A DNA stretch of 64,000 nucleotides. It comes from Gottfriedia acidiceleris (GTDB lineage: Bacteria > Bacillota > Bacilli > Bacillales > Bacillaceae_G). The translations under genes and the position numbers were made by a program. This document shows, one piece after another, positions 43,932-54,224 of the stretch. The stretch's first letter is position 1; each line of letters opens with the position of its first letter. The notes beneath the pieces are model-generated. The model searched no databases, was not told where the DNA came from, and saw only the letters and a program-made list of their open reading frames with translations. The stretch lies in NCBI RefSeq assembly GCF_004138285.1, contig NZ_SCFN01000021.1, positions 1 to 64,000 of the forward strand. The letters are read 5' to 3'.

Positions 43932-43953
43932 TATTCAATGAATCCATTGAATA
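43932..43953. promoter_or_regulatory. palindromic operator upstream of the MFS exporter gene
   Basis: TATTCAATG and CATTGAATA are perfect 9-base arms separated by AATC. The site ends 28 bases before the exporter ATG, in the 5' leader or overlapping the promoter. The form suits a MarR- or TetR-type repressor, but no such gene is adjacent. Confidence 0.65.
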
Positions 43954-43981
43954 ATATTGAAAGGTCATAAGGAGGAAAAGG

Positions 43982-45496
43982 ATGAAAGAAAATAACAAGA
44001 CTCTTATATTAATAGGACTAATGATTGGTGTCATCTTCTCAGAGCTTGATGAGACAGTCGTTGCAACTGCTATGCCAACGATTATTAGAGATTTAGGAGG
44101 TTTAGCGCTTTACGGCTGGGTTGGTGGAGTTTACATGCTTTCGATGACCTCTTTTATGGCGATACTCGGCAAACTTGCGGATTTATATGGTCGAAAAAAA
44201 ATATATTTATTTAGTATGGGATTATTCATGGCTGGATCAATTATTAGTGGTACAGCTCAATCAATGGAAGTCCTTTTAATTGGACGTGGGATCCAAGGGA
44301 TTGGTGCCGGCGGTTTAATGCCACTCGCGATGGTCATTTTCGGAGACAGCTTCCCAGTTGAACAGCGTGCGAAGCTACAAGGTATTTTTGGAGCTGTCAT
44401 GTTTATACCTCAACTACTTGGACCGCTCATTGGAGGATATTTTGTACAGCATATTTCATGGCACTGGATCTTCTTAGTAAATATTCCAGTAGGAGTTTTA
44501 GCTGCAATTTTATTAGCTTTAGGATTAAACGAAACGAAAGTAGACAAAAAAATCAATATCGACTGGTTTGGTGGGATCTTACTAGTTACCATGTTAATCA
44601 GTTATCTGCTCACTCCTGTACTTCATCAAACAGAAGGATATGCATGGAGTGATCCTCAAATGATCGGTTTACTAATTTTAGGAACCATTTTACTTGGATT
44701 ATTTATTTTTGTAGAGTCAAAAGCAAAAGAGCCAATTATCCCATTGCACTTATTTAAAAATAGAAACTTTGTTGTCATTTCGGCTCTTGTATTTGTATTT
44801 GTTCTTGCGATAATGGGGTCACTTTCATCTTTCCCATTCTTCTCGCAAAATGTACTCGGTTTAACACCTACTGAATCTGGCTATTTAAATTTACCTATTA
44901 TGGTTGGTGCAATGGGTGCAAGTGTAGTTGCTGGTCGAGTAATGAATAAATTCTCTTATCGAAATATTTACGGTGTTTCATTTATTATACCAATGATCGG
45001 TTTCTATTTACTTACAGGTATTACGGCTCACACTTCAATTATTACATTCGTTATTTATTTCATTATTCTCGGACTTGGATTCGGTGCACTATTTAACAAT
45101 GCATTAATTGTTCAAGAATCAGTTGAAAAGGAAAATGTAGGGATTGCTCAATCTGCCGTTATGTTATTTCAATCCATTGGTATGACGATTGGCTTTAGTT
45201 TATTTGGTTCTCTATTAGCTTCTAAAATTACATCAGGGATGAAATCACTAACTGGAAGTCTTACCGTGGATCAATTACTACAATTAAAAAATGTACAAAA
45301 TGGTATGATTCCATCTAATCTTGATCCTAACTTACTTGAAAAAGTAAAAACAGTCTTTACTCATGCATTCCAGGATTTATATTGGGTATCTTTCGCACTT
45401 GCCATTTTAACATTTTTAATTTGTTGGGGTCTGAAAAAGGAAATTTTAATAAAGAAAGATGAAGCAAGTGAAGTAAAAGAAGTAAATTCTATTTAA
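43982..45496 (+). CDS. DHA2-family (14-TM) MFS multidrug exporter
   Basis: A 504-residue proton-driven exporter of the EmrB/QacA class. Motif D1/A are visible (SELDETVVATAMPTIIRDLG; GKLADLYGRKKIYL) and motif C of antiporters (GAVMFIPQLLGPLIGGYF). Fourteen hydrophobic segments can be counted. It should export cationic drugs or dyes. AAGGAGG lies six bases before ATG. A perfect palindrome just upstream suggests repression by a regulator encoded elsewhere. Confidence 0.92.
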   Translation: MKENNKTLILIGLMIGVIFSELDETVVATAMPTIIRDLGGLALYGWVGGVYMLSMTSFMAILGKLADLYGRKKIYLFSMGLFMAGSIISGTAQSMEVLLIGRGIQGIGAGGLMPLAMVIFGDSFPVEQRAKLQGIFGAVMFIPQLLGPLIGGYFVQHISWHWIFLVNIPVGVLAAILLALGLNETKVDKKINIDWFGGILLVTMLISYLLTPVLHQTEGYAWSDPQMIGLLILGTILLGLFIFVESKAKEPIIPLHLFKNRNFVVISALVFVFVLAIMGSLSSFPFFSQNVLGLTPTESGYLNLPIMVGAMGASVVAGRVMNKFSYRNIYGVSFIIPMIGFYLLTGITAHTSIITFVIYFIILGLGFGALFNNALIVQESVEKENVGIAQSAVMLFQSIGMTIGFSLFGSLLASKITSGMKSLTGSLTVDQLLQLKNVQNGMIPSNLDPNLLEKVKTVFTHAFQDLYWVSFALAILTFLICWGLKKEILIKKDEASEVKEVNSI

Positions 45497-45497
45497 C

Positions 45498-45540
45498 AAA
45501 AAAACCATTCCAATTTTTTTGGAATGGTTTTACTTTTTTT
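45498..45540. terminator. bidirectional terminator
   Basis: AAACCATTCC pairs with GGAATGGTTT around nine bases, with A- and T-runs on the two sides. It serves the MFS gene and the convergent HAD gene. Confidence 0.9.
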
Positions 45541-45548
45541 AATCTATA

Positions 45549-46205
45549 TTACTTGTTTGTTATATGCTTAATTACATCTTCTAAAGATTTTTCTGCCATA
45601 GATGATAATCTTAAACTATGATTCTCAAACTCTAAATGTGAGGTAACTTGATTCGGAACAATTACACAGTTTAATCCTGCTTTCGTTGCAGCGATTAATC
45701 CATTCAACGAATCTTCAAATGCGATAGCCTCTGATGCTTGAACTCCAATTTCCTCAATCGCTTTTAAATATAGCTCCGGATCTGGTTTAACTTTCTTTAC
45801 ATCATCTTTCGTCTTAATTACTGAAAAGTATTCATAAATATTTAATTTTTTTAAGAAGCTTTCTACCCATTCTCTAGATGAGCTAGAAGCCAAAGCTATT
45901 TGTAACCCCGCATTTTTTGCTGAAATTAAATAGTCTTCTACGCTTTCTCTTAGTGCCGGCTCAAGTAGTTTCTCATCGACTAGCTCTTTAGCCATTTGTT
46001 CGATCAGTTCTTTTTCAATTGGTTCTTTTAAATTTGAATTAATAAAATCGAATAAAATTTCATCACTTGTTCCTACAGCTTCTGAAAACTTTTGAAGAGT
46101 TAACTCCACTTCATACCGATGTAATACTTCCTTATATGCTTCGAACCAAACAGACTCAGTATCGACAATTAAACCATCAAAATCAAATATTACAGCTTTA
46201 ATCAT
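45549..46205 (-). CDS. HAD-family phosphatase (YhcW/beta-phosphoglucomutase type)
   Basis: A 218-residue HAD subfamily I hydrolase. Motif I FDFDGLIVDTES (nucleophile and acid/base Asp), motif II ASSSSREW, the lysine in KPDPELYLKAIEE and motif III FEDSLNGLIAA are complete, with a helical cap between motifs I and II. The substrate is probably a small sugar phosphate but is unknown. AAAGGG precedes ATG. Same strand as the next GNAT gene, 70 bases apart. Confidence 0.88.
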   Translation of the reverse strand: MIKAVIFDFDGLIVDTESVWFEAYKEVLHRYEVELTLQKFSEAVGTSDEILFDFINSNLKEPIEKELIEQMAKELVDEKLLEPALRESVEDYLISAKNAGLQIALASSSSREWVESFLKKLNIYEYFSVIKTKDDVKKVKPDPELYLKAIEEIGVQASEAIAFEDSLNGLIAATKAGLNCVIVPNQVTSHLEFENHSLRLSSMAEKSLEDVIKHITNK

Positions 46206-46275
46206 TCCCTTTCTCCTTTTCTTTAATTAAACAATTTTACTATATTATGGTTATTTCAGTTTAATATTGTTCGTT

Positions 46276-46821
46276 TTATTTTTTCCAATCAGGTTTAATG
46301 AAAGAAAATACGTTTAAATCATGAGATTGATCACCTTGAACTAAATAGCCTCTAAGTAATCCTTCTTTTTGAAAGCCTATTTTCTCAACTAATGTAGATG
46401 AGGCTTTATTTTCTGGAAAAATATAAGCTCCAATTCGATATAGTCCTAGTTTATCAAAGCAATATGATGTAATTTCCTTAATTGCTTCTGACATAAATCC
46501 TTTTCTCCAATATTCAGGTAATAAATCATATCCAATTTCAGTTCTTCTAGCGTGTAAGACTAAATTATTTAAACCGATTGTTCCGATTAATTTTTTTGAT
46601 TCTTTTTCAACTATTCCAAAGCGAATTCCTTGTTGGTTATCAAATCTAGTTTGAAAGGAATCGATCATTTTAACCGCTTGATCTTTTTCAGTAAAGGGGT
46701 CCATACCATAGTATTTAATTACCTCTTCATTTGAAAAGATGGAAAAAATCTCATCTACATGTTTTTGTGTAATTTGCACTAAAGATAATCTTTCTGTTTC
46801 TAAAATTGGAAAATCCAACAT
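46276..46821 (-). CDS. GNAT acetyltransferase, RimJ/RimL type
   Basis: A 181-residue acetyltransferase of the RimJ/RimL group: LETERLSLVQITQKHVDEIF at the N terminus, GTIGLNNLVLHARRTEIGYD, the acetyl-CoA loop PEYWRKGFMSEAI, and ENKASSTLVEKIGFQKEG. Members acetylate ribosomal protein N termini or small molecules; the target is not clear. GAAGGGGG precedes ATG. Confidence 0.88.
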   Translation of the reverse strand: MLDFPILETERLSLVQITQKHVDEIFSIFSNEEVIKYYGMDPFTEKDQAVKMIDSFQTRFDNQQGIRFGIVEKESKKLIGTIGLNNLVLHARRTEIGYDLLPEYWRKGFMSEAIKEITSYCFDKLGLYRIGAYIFPENKASSTLVEKIGFQKEGLLRGYLVQGDQSHDLNVFSFIKPDWKK

Positions 46822-47078
46822 GTTACCCCCTTCTTTATCGTCGAATAATCTGATAAAACTCAGTTTTTTACTTGAAGTACCTTATTTTACCATAAATCAT
46901 GATTTAATTTTCTTAATTTTTATTTGATTTATTTCTTATTCATTTATACCTAATTCCTCATGAAAATCATTCTGTACAAAAGTATCCTTTTTTTGTGCTA
47001 TCCAAAATTTGGGAATAATCCTTTTTCACAGAAATAGAAATAAATAGACTCATTTCATTCATAAGGGAGAACAGTTAA

Positions 47079-48284
47079 ATGAACAATCAATTAAAAGTGA
47101 ATCCACAGCAGTTTTACAAAGACCCATATTCGTATTTTAGTAACGCTAGAAAAATAAGTCCTATGCTTTACACGGAGCTATTTCAGAGAACTGGATGGTT
47201 AGTAACTGGCTATAGAGAAGCAGAAATCATGCTAAAAGACCCTCGTTTTATAAAAGAAGCAACCAAAGTCACTCCACCTGAACAAATACCTGAAAGTGTT
47301 ATGCCTGCAATTGCAATAAATCGAAAAATGATGTTATTTCGAGATGCTCCTGATCATACAAGACTGAGAAATCTCGTGAACAAAGCATTTTCTCCAAGAA
47401 TGGTTGAAAATTTACGAAATTCGGTAAATGAAATTGCTGATTATTTAATAGCAAATATGAAGGGAAAATTTACTCACGAACTAATACGTGATTTTTCATA
47501 TTTATTACCTGTATTTGTCATAACTGACCTATTAGGTGTTCCTAAAGAAGATCGAGATTTATTTCGCAATTGGTCTGATGCATTTATTAAATTTATTGAT
47601 TTTAATACAACTATGGAGGATTTAGAATTAGTGTCAAAAGATATTCTTGATGCTTCTAACTATTTCAGAAATCTTATATCTAATAGAAGAATAGAACCTA
47701 AAGAGGATTTAATCAGTAATTTAATTGTAGCTGAAGAATCTGGTGATAAATTAAGTGAGGATGAAATGATCGCAAGTTGTCTTCTATTATTAATTGCTGG
47801 TCATGAAACCACTGTTAATTTAATCACGAATGGATATTATCTTTTATTAAAACATCCTGAGCAATTTGAGCTATTAAAAAATGATTCAACGTTAATTCCT
47901 TCAGCTATTGAAGAAATATTAAGATACGAGTCACCTGTTATTTTTACATCCAGATGGGCTAGAGAAGACTTTGAGTTCGCTGGAAATTCGATTAAAAAAG
48001 GCGATTACTTTATGGTTTCATTAGGTGGAGCCAATTACGATCCAAAAGTCACAAATAATCCTGAAACATTTGATATCACTCGAAAAAATATAAAACATTT
48101 ATCCTTTTCATCCGGCCCGCATTTCTGCTTAGGTGCCCCTCTTGCTAGATTAGAAGGACAAATTGCAATTGAAAAACTGATTAGACATTTAGTTAATGCA
48201 GTTCTAATTGAGGAGCCGACTCGCCGTAAAAATGTTGCATTTCGTGGGTTTGAAAGCTTAAAAATTCAGGCAAGTATTCAATGA
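47079..48284 (+). CDS. cytochrome P450 (bacterial class, CYP107-like)
   Basis: A 401-residue soluble P450. The I-helix oxygen-activation motif is LIAGHETTVN, the K-helix ExxR is EEILRYESP, and the heme loop is FSSGPHFCLGAPLARLEG with the Cys thiolate ligand. It should hydroxylate a hydrophobic substrate with electrons from a ferredoxin; no ferredoxin or reductase gene is adjacent. AAGGGAG precedes ATG. A link to the hydroxy-acid operons at 16-29 kb is tempting but unsupported. Confidence 0.92.
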   Translation: MNNQLKVNPQQFYKDPYSYFSNARKISPMLYTELFQRTGWLVTGYREAEIMLKDPRFIKEATKVTPPEQIPESVMPAIAINRKMMLFRDAPDHTRLRNLVNKAFSPRMVENLRNSVNEIADYLIANMKGKFTHELIRDFSYLLPVFVITDLLGVPKEDRDLFRNWSDAFIKFIDFNTTMEDLELVSKDILDASNYFRNLISNRRIEPKEDLISNLIVAEESGDKLSEDEMIASCLLLLIAGHETTVNLITNGYYLLLKHPEQFELLKNDSTLIPSAIEEILRYESPVIFTSRWAREDFEFAGNSIKKGDYFMVSLGGANYDPKVTNNPETFDITRKNIKHLSFSSGPHFCLGAPLARLEGQIAIEKLIRHLVNAVLIEEPTRRKNVAFRGFESLKIQASIQ

Positions 48285-48372
48285 AGTTTCTAGCAAATTG
48301 TGTACTTTCCAGATAGAAATTAAAATTTTATTTTACTAAGTTGTAGTTATGAAATAAAACAATAAATAACAT

Positions 48373-48407
48373 AAAAAAGAGCATCGAGATCTCGGTGCTC
48401 TTTTTAA
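48373..48407 (+). terminator. terminator of the P450 gene
   Basis: AAAGAGCATCGAG pairs with CTCGGTGCTCTTT (one G-T pair) over AT, followed by T-runs; works on both strands. Confidence 0.9.
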
Positions 48408-48519
48408 CTGTTCAATATCGGTTTCTTATTATCAACACTTTCAGATAGATGAACATAACTACTTTCCATTGGCTTTATCCTTAATTAAAGGGACCAAAAA
48501 AATAAAGTTCTAAATGAAA

Positions 48520-49941
48520 TCAAAGTTGGCTTATTTGTAGTAAAATATTTAATCCCTTTTTTAAATCTTCTAATGACGCGTAGGCATAAGAAAGACGAAT
48601 ATGGTGTAAATCTCTTGGTTCGTAAATATAACCTGGATTTATCAATATATTTTGTTTAAGTAATTTTAAAAATAAGGTCTTATTTACAATTGGATTATGA
48701 AACCTGAGCCATATGTAGAAACCACCTTCAGACTTTTTCCATGAAGCTATTTTTTTAAATTCCTTTTTTAAAATTTCTTCTACGTATTTAGCTCTTCTTT
48801 GCAATTGTTCACGAAGGTAAACAAGATGCTTTTCGTAAAGACCGTTTGAGATCCAGTGTGATACGATTTCTTGCGAAAAAGCACTTGAACCATAATCTGT
48901 TTGCATTTTAATATCAGCTAATCGTTCAATTACAGGTGAAGGTGCAACAACCCAACCAATTCTTAATCCCGGACTAAGTGTTTTGGATACACTCCCTATA
49001 TAAAGAACTTGTCCTGATGTATCAAGCGATTTTATAGCTGGTGAAGATGATTCAAAAAGCAATTCGTGATACACATCATCTTCAATAATCGGAATTTGTA
49101 GCTCTTTGCATGTATTATATAGATTTTGCTTTTCTTTCAACGACCAATTATAGCCCGTTGGATTGTTTAGTGTTGGAACACAGTAGAATAAAGATTGCCT
49201 CTTCCCTTTATGTGCCCGTAAATTTTCTTTTAATTGATGTTCCCTTGAAACTGAAATCATTCGCATACCATTAGATTGAAATGGATGTACTGAATTTAAA
49301 TACGAAAATTGTTCTTGGAATAAAATGGATCCTTCTTCCAATAATCCAACTGCAATTAATTGAAGTGCTTGAAGTGCACCCGAAACAATTAAAATGTTCT
49401 CTGGTGCTGATTCAATACCACGTTTTTTTAAATAATTACATAAAATTACTCGGAGCTTTTCACTTCCTTGTGGAGATGAATAGCCAATTGCTTTGGAATC
49501 AAGTGAAATCTTTCTTAACGAATCTTCTATTTCTTTAGTTGGTAGTAATTCAGGTGATAATTCACCTGTTCCAAGACGTATGATATGATCCATTTGCTCG
49601 TGTTCATTTATGAGTTGAATCGTATGGTAGTTTGGTTTATGAATACTTGATTCAATATGTCTCTGCCAATTTGGTTGATATTTGCTCAAAAGTACGTTCC
49701 AAGAATTGTTAGCCACAAATACCCCTGAACCCATTTTTGATTCGATCAAACCATCTGCCCTTAATTCATCAAGTGCAAGTTGTACGGTACTGCGGTTCAC
49801 ATTAAATTGAGTTGCTAGTTGACGCTGTGTTGGAATCTTTGTGCCAACAGACCAATCACCTCGTTCAATACGAGATTTTATCCAATCTACAATTTGCTCT
49901 TGAACAGTCAAATGAGAATCACGATTTGGTTTCCATTTCAT
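48520..49941 (-). CDS. MocR-type (GntR/aminotransferase) transcriptional regulator
   Basis: A 473-residue fusion. Residues 1-75 are a GntR winged HTH (VGTKIPTQRQLATQFNVN then RSTVQLALDELRADG). Residues 110-470 are a fold-type I aminotransferase domain with the PLP lysine in YIGSVSKTLSPGLRIG and the Asp of IIEDDVYHEL. MocR proteins sense PLP or an amino compound. It is divergent from a LysE-family exporter gene with an inverted repeat between them, so it likely controls that exporter. GGGGGAG precedes ATG. Confidence 0.9.
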   Translation of the reverse strand: MKWKPNRDSHLTVQEQIVDWIKSRIERGDWSVGTKIPTQRQLATQFNVNRSTVQLALDELRADGLIESKMGSGVFVANNSWNVLLSKYQPNWQRHIESSIHKPNYHTIQLINEHEQMDHIIRLGTGELSPELLPTKEIEDSLRKISLDSKAIGYSSPQGSEKLRVILCNYLKKRGIESAPENILIVSGALQALQLIAVGLLEEGSILFQEQFSYLNSVHPFQSNGMRMISVSREHQLKENLRAHKGKRQSLFYCVPTLNNPTGYNWSLKEKQNLYNTCKELQIPIIEDDVYHELLFESSSPAIKSLDTSGQVLYIGSVSKTLSPGLRIGWVVAPSPVIERLADIKMQTDYGSSAFSQEIVSHWISNGLYEKHLVYLREQLQRRAKYVEEILKKEFKKIASWKKSEGGFYIWLRFHNPIVNKTLFLKLLKQNILINPGYIYEPRDLHHIRLSYAYASLEDLKKGLNILLQISQL

Positions 49942-49955
49942 CTAACTCCCCCTAA

Positions 49956-49983
49956 AATTGGGTGGATATAAAACCATCCAATT
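49956..49983. promoter_or_regulatory. MocR operator candidate
   Basis: AATTGGGTGG and CCATCCAATT are inverted arms (9 of 10 pairs) separated by eight A/T bases, between the divergent mocR and lysE genes and only 15 bases from the mocR ATG. Confidence 0.65.
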
Positions 49984-50040
49984 GGTTGTTTTCTTTTAGT
50001 TTTATCATAGTACGATTGTAATTGAAAGGGAGTTGATTAG

Positions 50041-50643
50041 ATGGAAGCTATTATTCATGGTCTAGTCTTAGCATTCGGACTTATTTTACCTTTAGGGGTA
50101 CAGAATGTATTTGTATTTTCACAAGGTGCTACACAACCAAAACTAATTCGAGCGCTTCCTGCGACTTTTACTGCTGCACTATGTGATACTTTTTTAATTC
50201 TTTTAGCTGTTTTTGGACTTTCCACTATCGTTCTAGAATTTGAATGGCTAAGAATTAGCCTGATGATTGCTGGTATTTTGTTTTTAGTTTACATGGGGTA
50301 TGTTATTTGGAGATCTAAACCTGCAGCAAATGAATCGAACAGAGCATTACCTAGCCGACAGCAAATTATTTTTGCTTTATCAGTTTCCTTATTAAACCCA
50401 CATGCAATCTTAGATACAGTAGGTGTAATTGGAACAAGTGCATTAAAATATGTCGGAAAGGAACAAGTCTTCTTTACAATCGCATGTATTACAGTATCTT
50501 GGATTTGGTTTTTTGGATTAACGGTCGCGGGCTCAGTCATGAAGAAAGTAGACAGTACAGGAGGTTTAATGAACATATTCAACAAATGCTCTGCCTTGTT
50601 TATTTGGGGAACTTCCATTTATCTTTTAATTGGATTAACTTAA
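50041..50643 (+). CDS. LysE/ArgO-family amino acid exporter
   Basis: A 200-residue six-helix exporter with the LysE-type N-terminal signature LILPLGVQNVFVFSQGA and the conserved SLLNPHAILDTVGVIG. It probably exports a basic amino acid (ArgO/LysE branch), by similarity of these motifs. AAAGGGAG lies eight bases before ATG. Divergent MocR regulator. Confidence 0.9.
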   Translation: MEAIIHGLVLAFGLILPLGVQNVFVFSQGATQPKLIRALPATFTAALCDTFLILLAVFGLSTIVLEFEWLRISLMIAGILFLVYMGYVIWRSKPAANESNRALPSRQQIIFALSVSLLNPHAILDTVGVIGTSALKYVGKEQVFFTIACITVSWIWFFGLTVAGSVMKKVDSTGGLMNIFNKCSALFIWGTSIYLLIGLT

Positions 50644-50650
50644 TGTACAT

Positions 50651-50682
50651 TAGAGGATAATCGAATAATGATTATCCTCTAT
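50651..50682 (+). terminator. terminator of the lysE-type gene
   Basis: AGAGGATAATC pairs with GATTATCCTCT around eight bases, then ATAAAT. The T-run is weak. Confidence 0.75.
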
Positions 50683-50729
50683 AAATAGTTCAACAAAAAC
50701 ATGGAGTAGTTGAATAACCGTTTTTAAAT

Positions 50730-50915
50730 TTATCTTTTTTCTGTAGGTTTAGCAAAAATAATAGATAGTAAAAATCCAATAAATCCACCGCCAATAGAAC
50801 CTGCAAATGCTGAGTTATTTTCGCCATGAAATAAGAATACTCTAACTAAAAAATACGATACTGCAAATGAAAATGCGTAAACCAAATATACATAAATGCT
50901 CTTTTTAGAAATCAT
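50730..50915 (-). CDS. small two-span membrane protein, unknown
   Basis: A 61-residue protein with two hydrophobic segments (6-25 and 37-54) around a short loop (FHGENNSAFAGS) and a basic end (KPTEKR). Strong site AAGGAGG before ATG. Function unknown. Confidence 0.65.
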   Translation of the reverse strand: MISKKSIYVYLVYAFSFAVSYFLVRVFLFHGENNSAFAGSIGGGFIGFLLSIIFAKPTEKR

Positions 50916-51046
50916 CTAATCCTCCTTAAATCATTCTACAAATTAATTAATTCAACAGTTATTTTAATAAACCTTTTAACTATTGAATTAAAAAAAGGTG
51001 CCAGAATCCTAATTCTGCACTATATTCCTATGTCATTTAAGAAGAA

Positions 51047-51083
51047 AAATGACAGACTAAAATCTTGTTATTAGTCTGTCATT
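51047..51083 (-). terminator. terminator of ileS
   Basis: On the minus strand AATGACAGACTAA pairs with TTAGTCTGTCATT around ten bases and is followed by TTTC. A second small terminator-like hairpin (GTGCAGAATT/AATTCTGGCAC) lies further on at 50994-51021. Confidence 0.88.
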
Positions 51084-51100
51084 ACACTTAAACTATTCAA

Positions 51101-54100
51101 TTAATTAGAAGCAACTAATTCAATTTCAGATTGATAATCACCAACTTTAATTTCTTTTCCGCTCACTTGATTCCTAACAACCAGTTTTCTCATTAATAAG
51201 TTTTCCTCAAGCATTCCTTTAAACTTTTCAATGATGTCAATAAATTCTGGATTAGCTGTTATTCCAATGTCTACGCGCATATTAATTGGTAGATTCAATT
51301 CTTTTCGGTATTCTTGAATAGACCTAATGAGTTCTCTTACAGTACCTTCTTGGATAAGATCCTCTGTTAGTAAAGTGTCGAGTGTCACTGTATATTCACC
51401 ATTCGTCGCTGATGCAAAACCTTCTTTTGCGCTTTTTTCAACTAAAATATCTTGTGAGTCGACTTTAACAGTTTCTCCTGTTTCAATTAATACATTAACG
51501 TACCCACTTTCAATCACTCTTTTTGCTTCTTCATTTGTTAATGTTTGAAGTGATTTATTAACTAAATTTGAAAGCTTTCCAAATTTTGCTCCTGATTTTT
51601 TAAAATCCAATTTCATTTTTAAGATTGAAAACTCATTTTCGTTGTTTACTTGTTGGAATTTTTTTACGTTTAACTCATCTAAAACAATTTCTTTATATAA
51701 ACCCCAATCAATCTCCTCATTGTTACTAACTAAAGTTAAACTAGCTAGTGGCTGTTTAATCTTTAAAGAATTTGCATTTCGGATGCTTCTTCCAAGTTCC
51801 ACAACTTTTAGAACTGCATCCATTTCCACTTCAAGCTGAGCGTCGATTAGTGTTTCATCGCAAACTGGAAACTCAGATAAATGGACGCTTTGATTTGTTA
51901 AATTAAAATAAACATCTTCTGCTAAGAATGGTGTAAAAGGAGCTAATAATTGACTTACTTTTGTTAATACTTCAAACAGTGTATAGTAAGCCGCTGCCTT
52001 CTCTTTATTCATTCCATTTGACCAGAATCGTTCTCTTGACCTTCTAACATACCAATTGCTTACTTCATCTACTAATTTAGCGATGTCTCTTGCAGCATTT
52101 GTAAATTGATATTCCTCCAAATTTTTAGTTACATTTTTGATTGTGCTATGCAAACGGGAAATGATCCATTTATCCAATGTACTTGATTGATAATCATATT
52201 GATTTTTTGAATTAAATCCATCTAAATTTGCATATAAACTGTAAAAACTATAAACATTGTCGAATGTATCAATGAGTTTCGATTTCGCTTCTTGTACAAC
52301 CCTTTCAGAAAAACGCTTCGGGTTCCAAGGCGCACTGTCTACTAATAAAGCCCATCGTAATGAATCAGCACCATATTTTTGAATTAATTCTACTGGATCA
52401 AGTGCATTACCTTTACTCTTAGACATTTTTTGTCCATTTTCATCTAATACATGGCCTAGTGATAATACTCGTTTATAAGGTACTTCTCCAGTAAATAAAG
52501 TAGATACTGCAAGTAAACTATAGAACCAGCCTCTCGTTTGATCAATCCCTTCAATGACAACATCTGCTGGGAATTGTTTTGCAAATTTTTCTTTATTTTC
52601 AAAAGGATAATGATACTGGGCAAATGGCATCGAACCACTATCGAACCAGACATCAATTACTTCAGGTGTTCTTTTCATATTCCCTTTACAATTTGGACAG
52701 TTAAGAATGACTTCATCAACAAAAGGTTTATGCAGTTCAATTGAGTCATCAATTTCTTCAACTGAATAGTTACATAATTCATTTATACTTTTTGGTGCTA
52801 ATTGATGATTACATGAATCACATTCCCAAACATTTAATGGGGTGCCCCAATATCTTTTTCGGCTAATATTCCAATCTACCATTTGTTCTAAAAAATTACC
52901 GAATCGACCGTGTTTTATATGATCTGGGTGCCATGTTACTTCTTCATTATTTTTAATAAACTCATCCTTTAATGCGGTCGTTTTAATAAACCAACTTTCA
53001 TTCGCATAATAGAGTAAAGGTGAATCACAACGCCAACAATGAGGATAGCTGTGCTCATATTTTTCTTTACTAAATAATAATTCTTTTTCGGCTAAATACC
53101 TCACTATATCTACATCACACTCTTTAACAAAACGACCTTGAAAATTAGGTACATCATCTGTATATTGGCCTTTTTCATTCACTACATTTACAAAGGATAA
53201 CCCATTTTCTTGAACAACCTTATAGTCATCTTCACCGTATGCAGGTGCGATATGAACAATTCCAGTACCACTACCTTCAGTTACAAAATCTGCTTTCACA
53301 ACTTTATATCCAACTTCAACATTTACGAAATTAAATGGTGGTAAATAGCTAATACCGATTAGATCGGCCCCAAGAAATTCAGATAAAACGACGTAATCAG
53401 CTTTTAATACTTTTTCTAATAAAGCCTTCGCAAGAATATATACTTCCTCACCTTTTTTAGCACGAACATATTCCATTGATGGATTTACAGCTAACGCTAC
53501 ATTAGCTGGAAGTGTCCACGGAGTTGTCGTCCATCCAAGGAAATAGACATTTTCTTCATCTTGCAGTTTAAACTTAACGGTTGCAGATAAATCCTTAACA
53601 TCTTTATATCCTTGCGCTACTTCATGTGAGCTTAGTGATGTTTGACAGCTAGGGCAATACGGTGAAACACGATGACCTTTTACTAGTAAACCTTTTTCAT
53701 GAATTGTCCCGAGGATATTCCATACACTTTCGATATAAGAATTATCCAATGTTACATATGGATCATCCATATCCACCCAATAACCTAACTGTTCAGTAAA
53801 ATCTCTCCATTGCTTCTCGTAAGTAAAAACACTTTCTTTACATTTCTCAAGAAAAGCTTTTACACCATATCGTTCTATTTCTGCCTTACCTGAAATGCCT
53901 AACATCTTTTCAACACCAAGTTCAACTGGTAATCCATGAGTATCCCATCCAGCTTTACGAACAACTTGGAAACCTGCCATTGTTTTATATCTAGCTACCA
54001 CATCTTTTATTGTACGACCTAATGCATGACCAACATGTGGTAAGCCATTTGCAGTTGGGGGACCTTCATAAAAAACAAAAGTTTGTTTATTTTCTCTTTG

Positions 54101-54196
54101 TTCAATTGATTTAATAAAGGTATCATTTTTAGACCAAAGTTCACTAATCTTTTTTTCACGATGTTGAACTGATGCTTTTGTACTATCTTTTTCCAT
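51101..54196 (-). CDS. ileS: isoleucyl-tRNA synthetase, type 2 (IleS2)
   Basis: A 1031-residue class I synthetase that charges tRNA-Ile. The HIGH motif is PHVGHA (about 53-58), in [17 protein letters not shown], and KMSKS is QKMSKSKGN (about 600). The CP1 editing domain shows [16 protein letters not shown]. The long N-terminal GPPTANG form and total length identify the eukaryote-like type 2 enzyme rather than the 920-residue type 1; type 2 enzymes are known to tolerate mupirocin. A T-box leader controls it. Whether a type 1 ileS also exists cannot be seen here. Confidence 0.95.
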   Translation of the reverse strand: MEKDSTKASVQHREKKISELWSKNDTFIKSIEQRENKQTFVFYEGPPTANGLPHVGHALGRTIKDVVARYKTMAGFQVVRKAGWDTHGLPVELGVEKMLGISGKAEIERYGVKAFLEKCKESVFTYEKQWRDFTEQLGYWVDMDDPYVTLDNSYIESVWNILGTIHEKGLLVKGHRVSPYCPSCQTSLSSHEVAQGYKDVKDLSATVKFKLQDEENVYFLGWTTTPWTLPANVALAVNPSMEYVRAKKGEEVYILAKALLEKVLKADYVVLSEFLGADLIGISYLPPFNFVNVEVGYKVVKADFVTEGSGTGIVHIAPAYGEDDYKVVQENGLSFVNVVNEKGQYTDDVPNFQGRFVKECDVDIVRYLAEKELLFSKEKYEHSYPHCWRCDSPLLYYANESWFIKTTALKDEFIKNNEEVTWHPDHIKHGRFGNFLEQMVDWNISRKRYWGTPLNVWECDSCNHQLAPKSINELCNYSVEEIDDSIELHKPFVDEVILNCPNCKGNMKRTPEVIDVWFDSGSMPFAQYHYPFENKEKFAKQFPADVVIEGIDQTRGWFYSLLAVSTLFTGEVPYKRVLSLGHVLDENGQKMSKSKGNALDPVELIQKYGADSLRWALLVDSAPWNPKRFSERVVQEAKSKLIDTFDNVYSFYSLYANLDGFNSKNQYDYQSSTLDKWIISRLHSTIKNVTKNLEEYQFTNAARDIAKLVDEVSNWYVRRSRERFWSNGMNKEKAAAYYTLFEVLTKVSQLLAPFTPFLAEDVYFNLTNQSVHLSEFPVCDETLIDAQLEVEMDAVLKVVELGRSIRNANSLKIKQPLASLTLVSNNEEIDWGLYKEIVLDELNVKKFQQVNNENEFSILKMKLDFKKSGAKFGKLSNLVNKSLQTLTNEEAKRVIESGYVNVLIETGETVKVDSQDILVEKSAKEGFASATNGEYTVTLDTLLTEDLIQEGTVRELIRSIQEYRKELNLPINMRVDIGITANPEFIDIIEKFKGMLEENLLMRKLVVRNQVSGKEIKVGDYQSEIELVASN

Positions 54197-54224
54197 ATGA
54201 TATCGCCTCTCTCATTTTTTTAAA

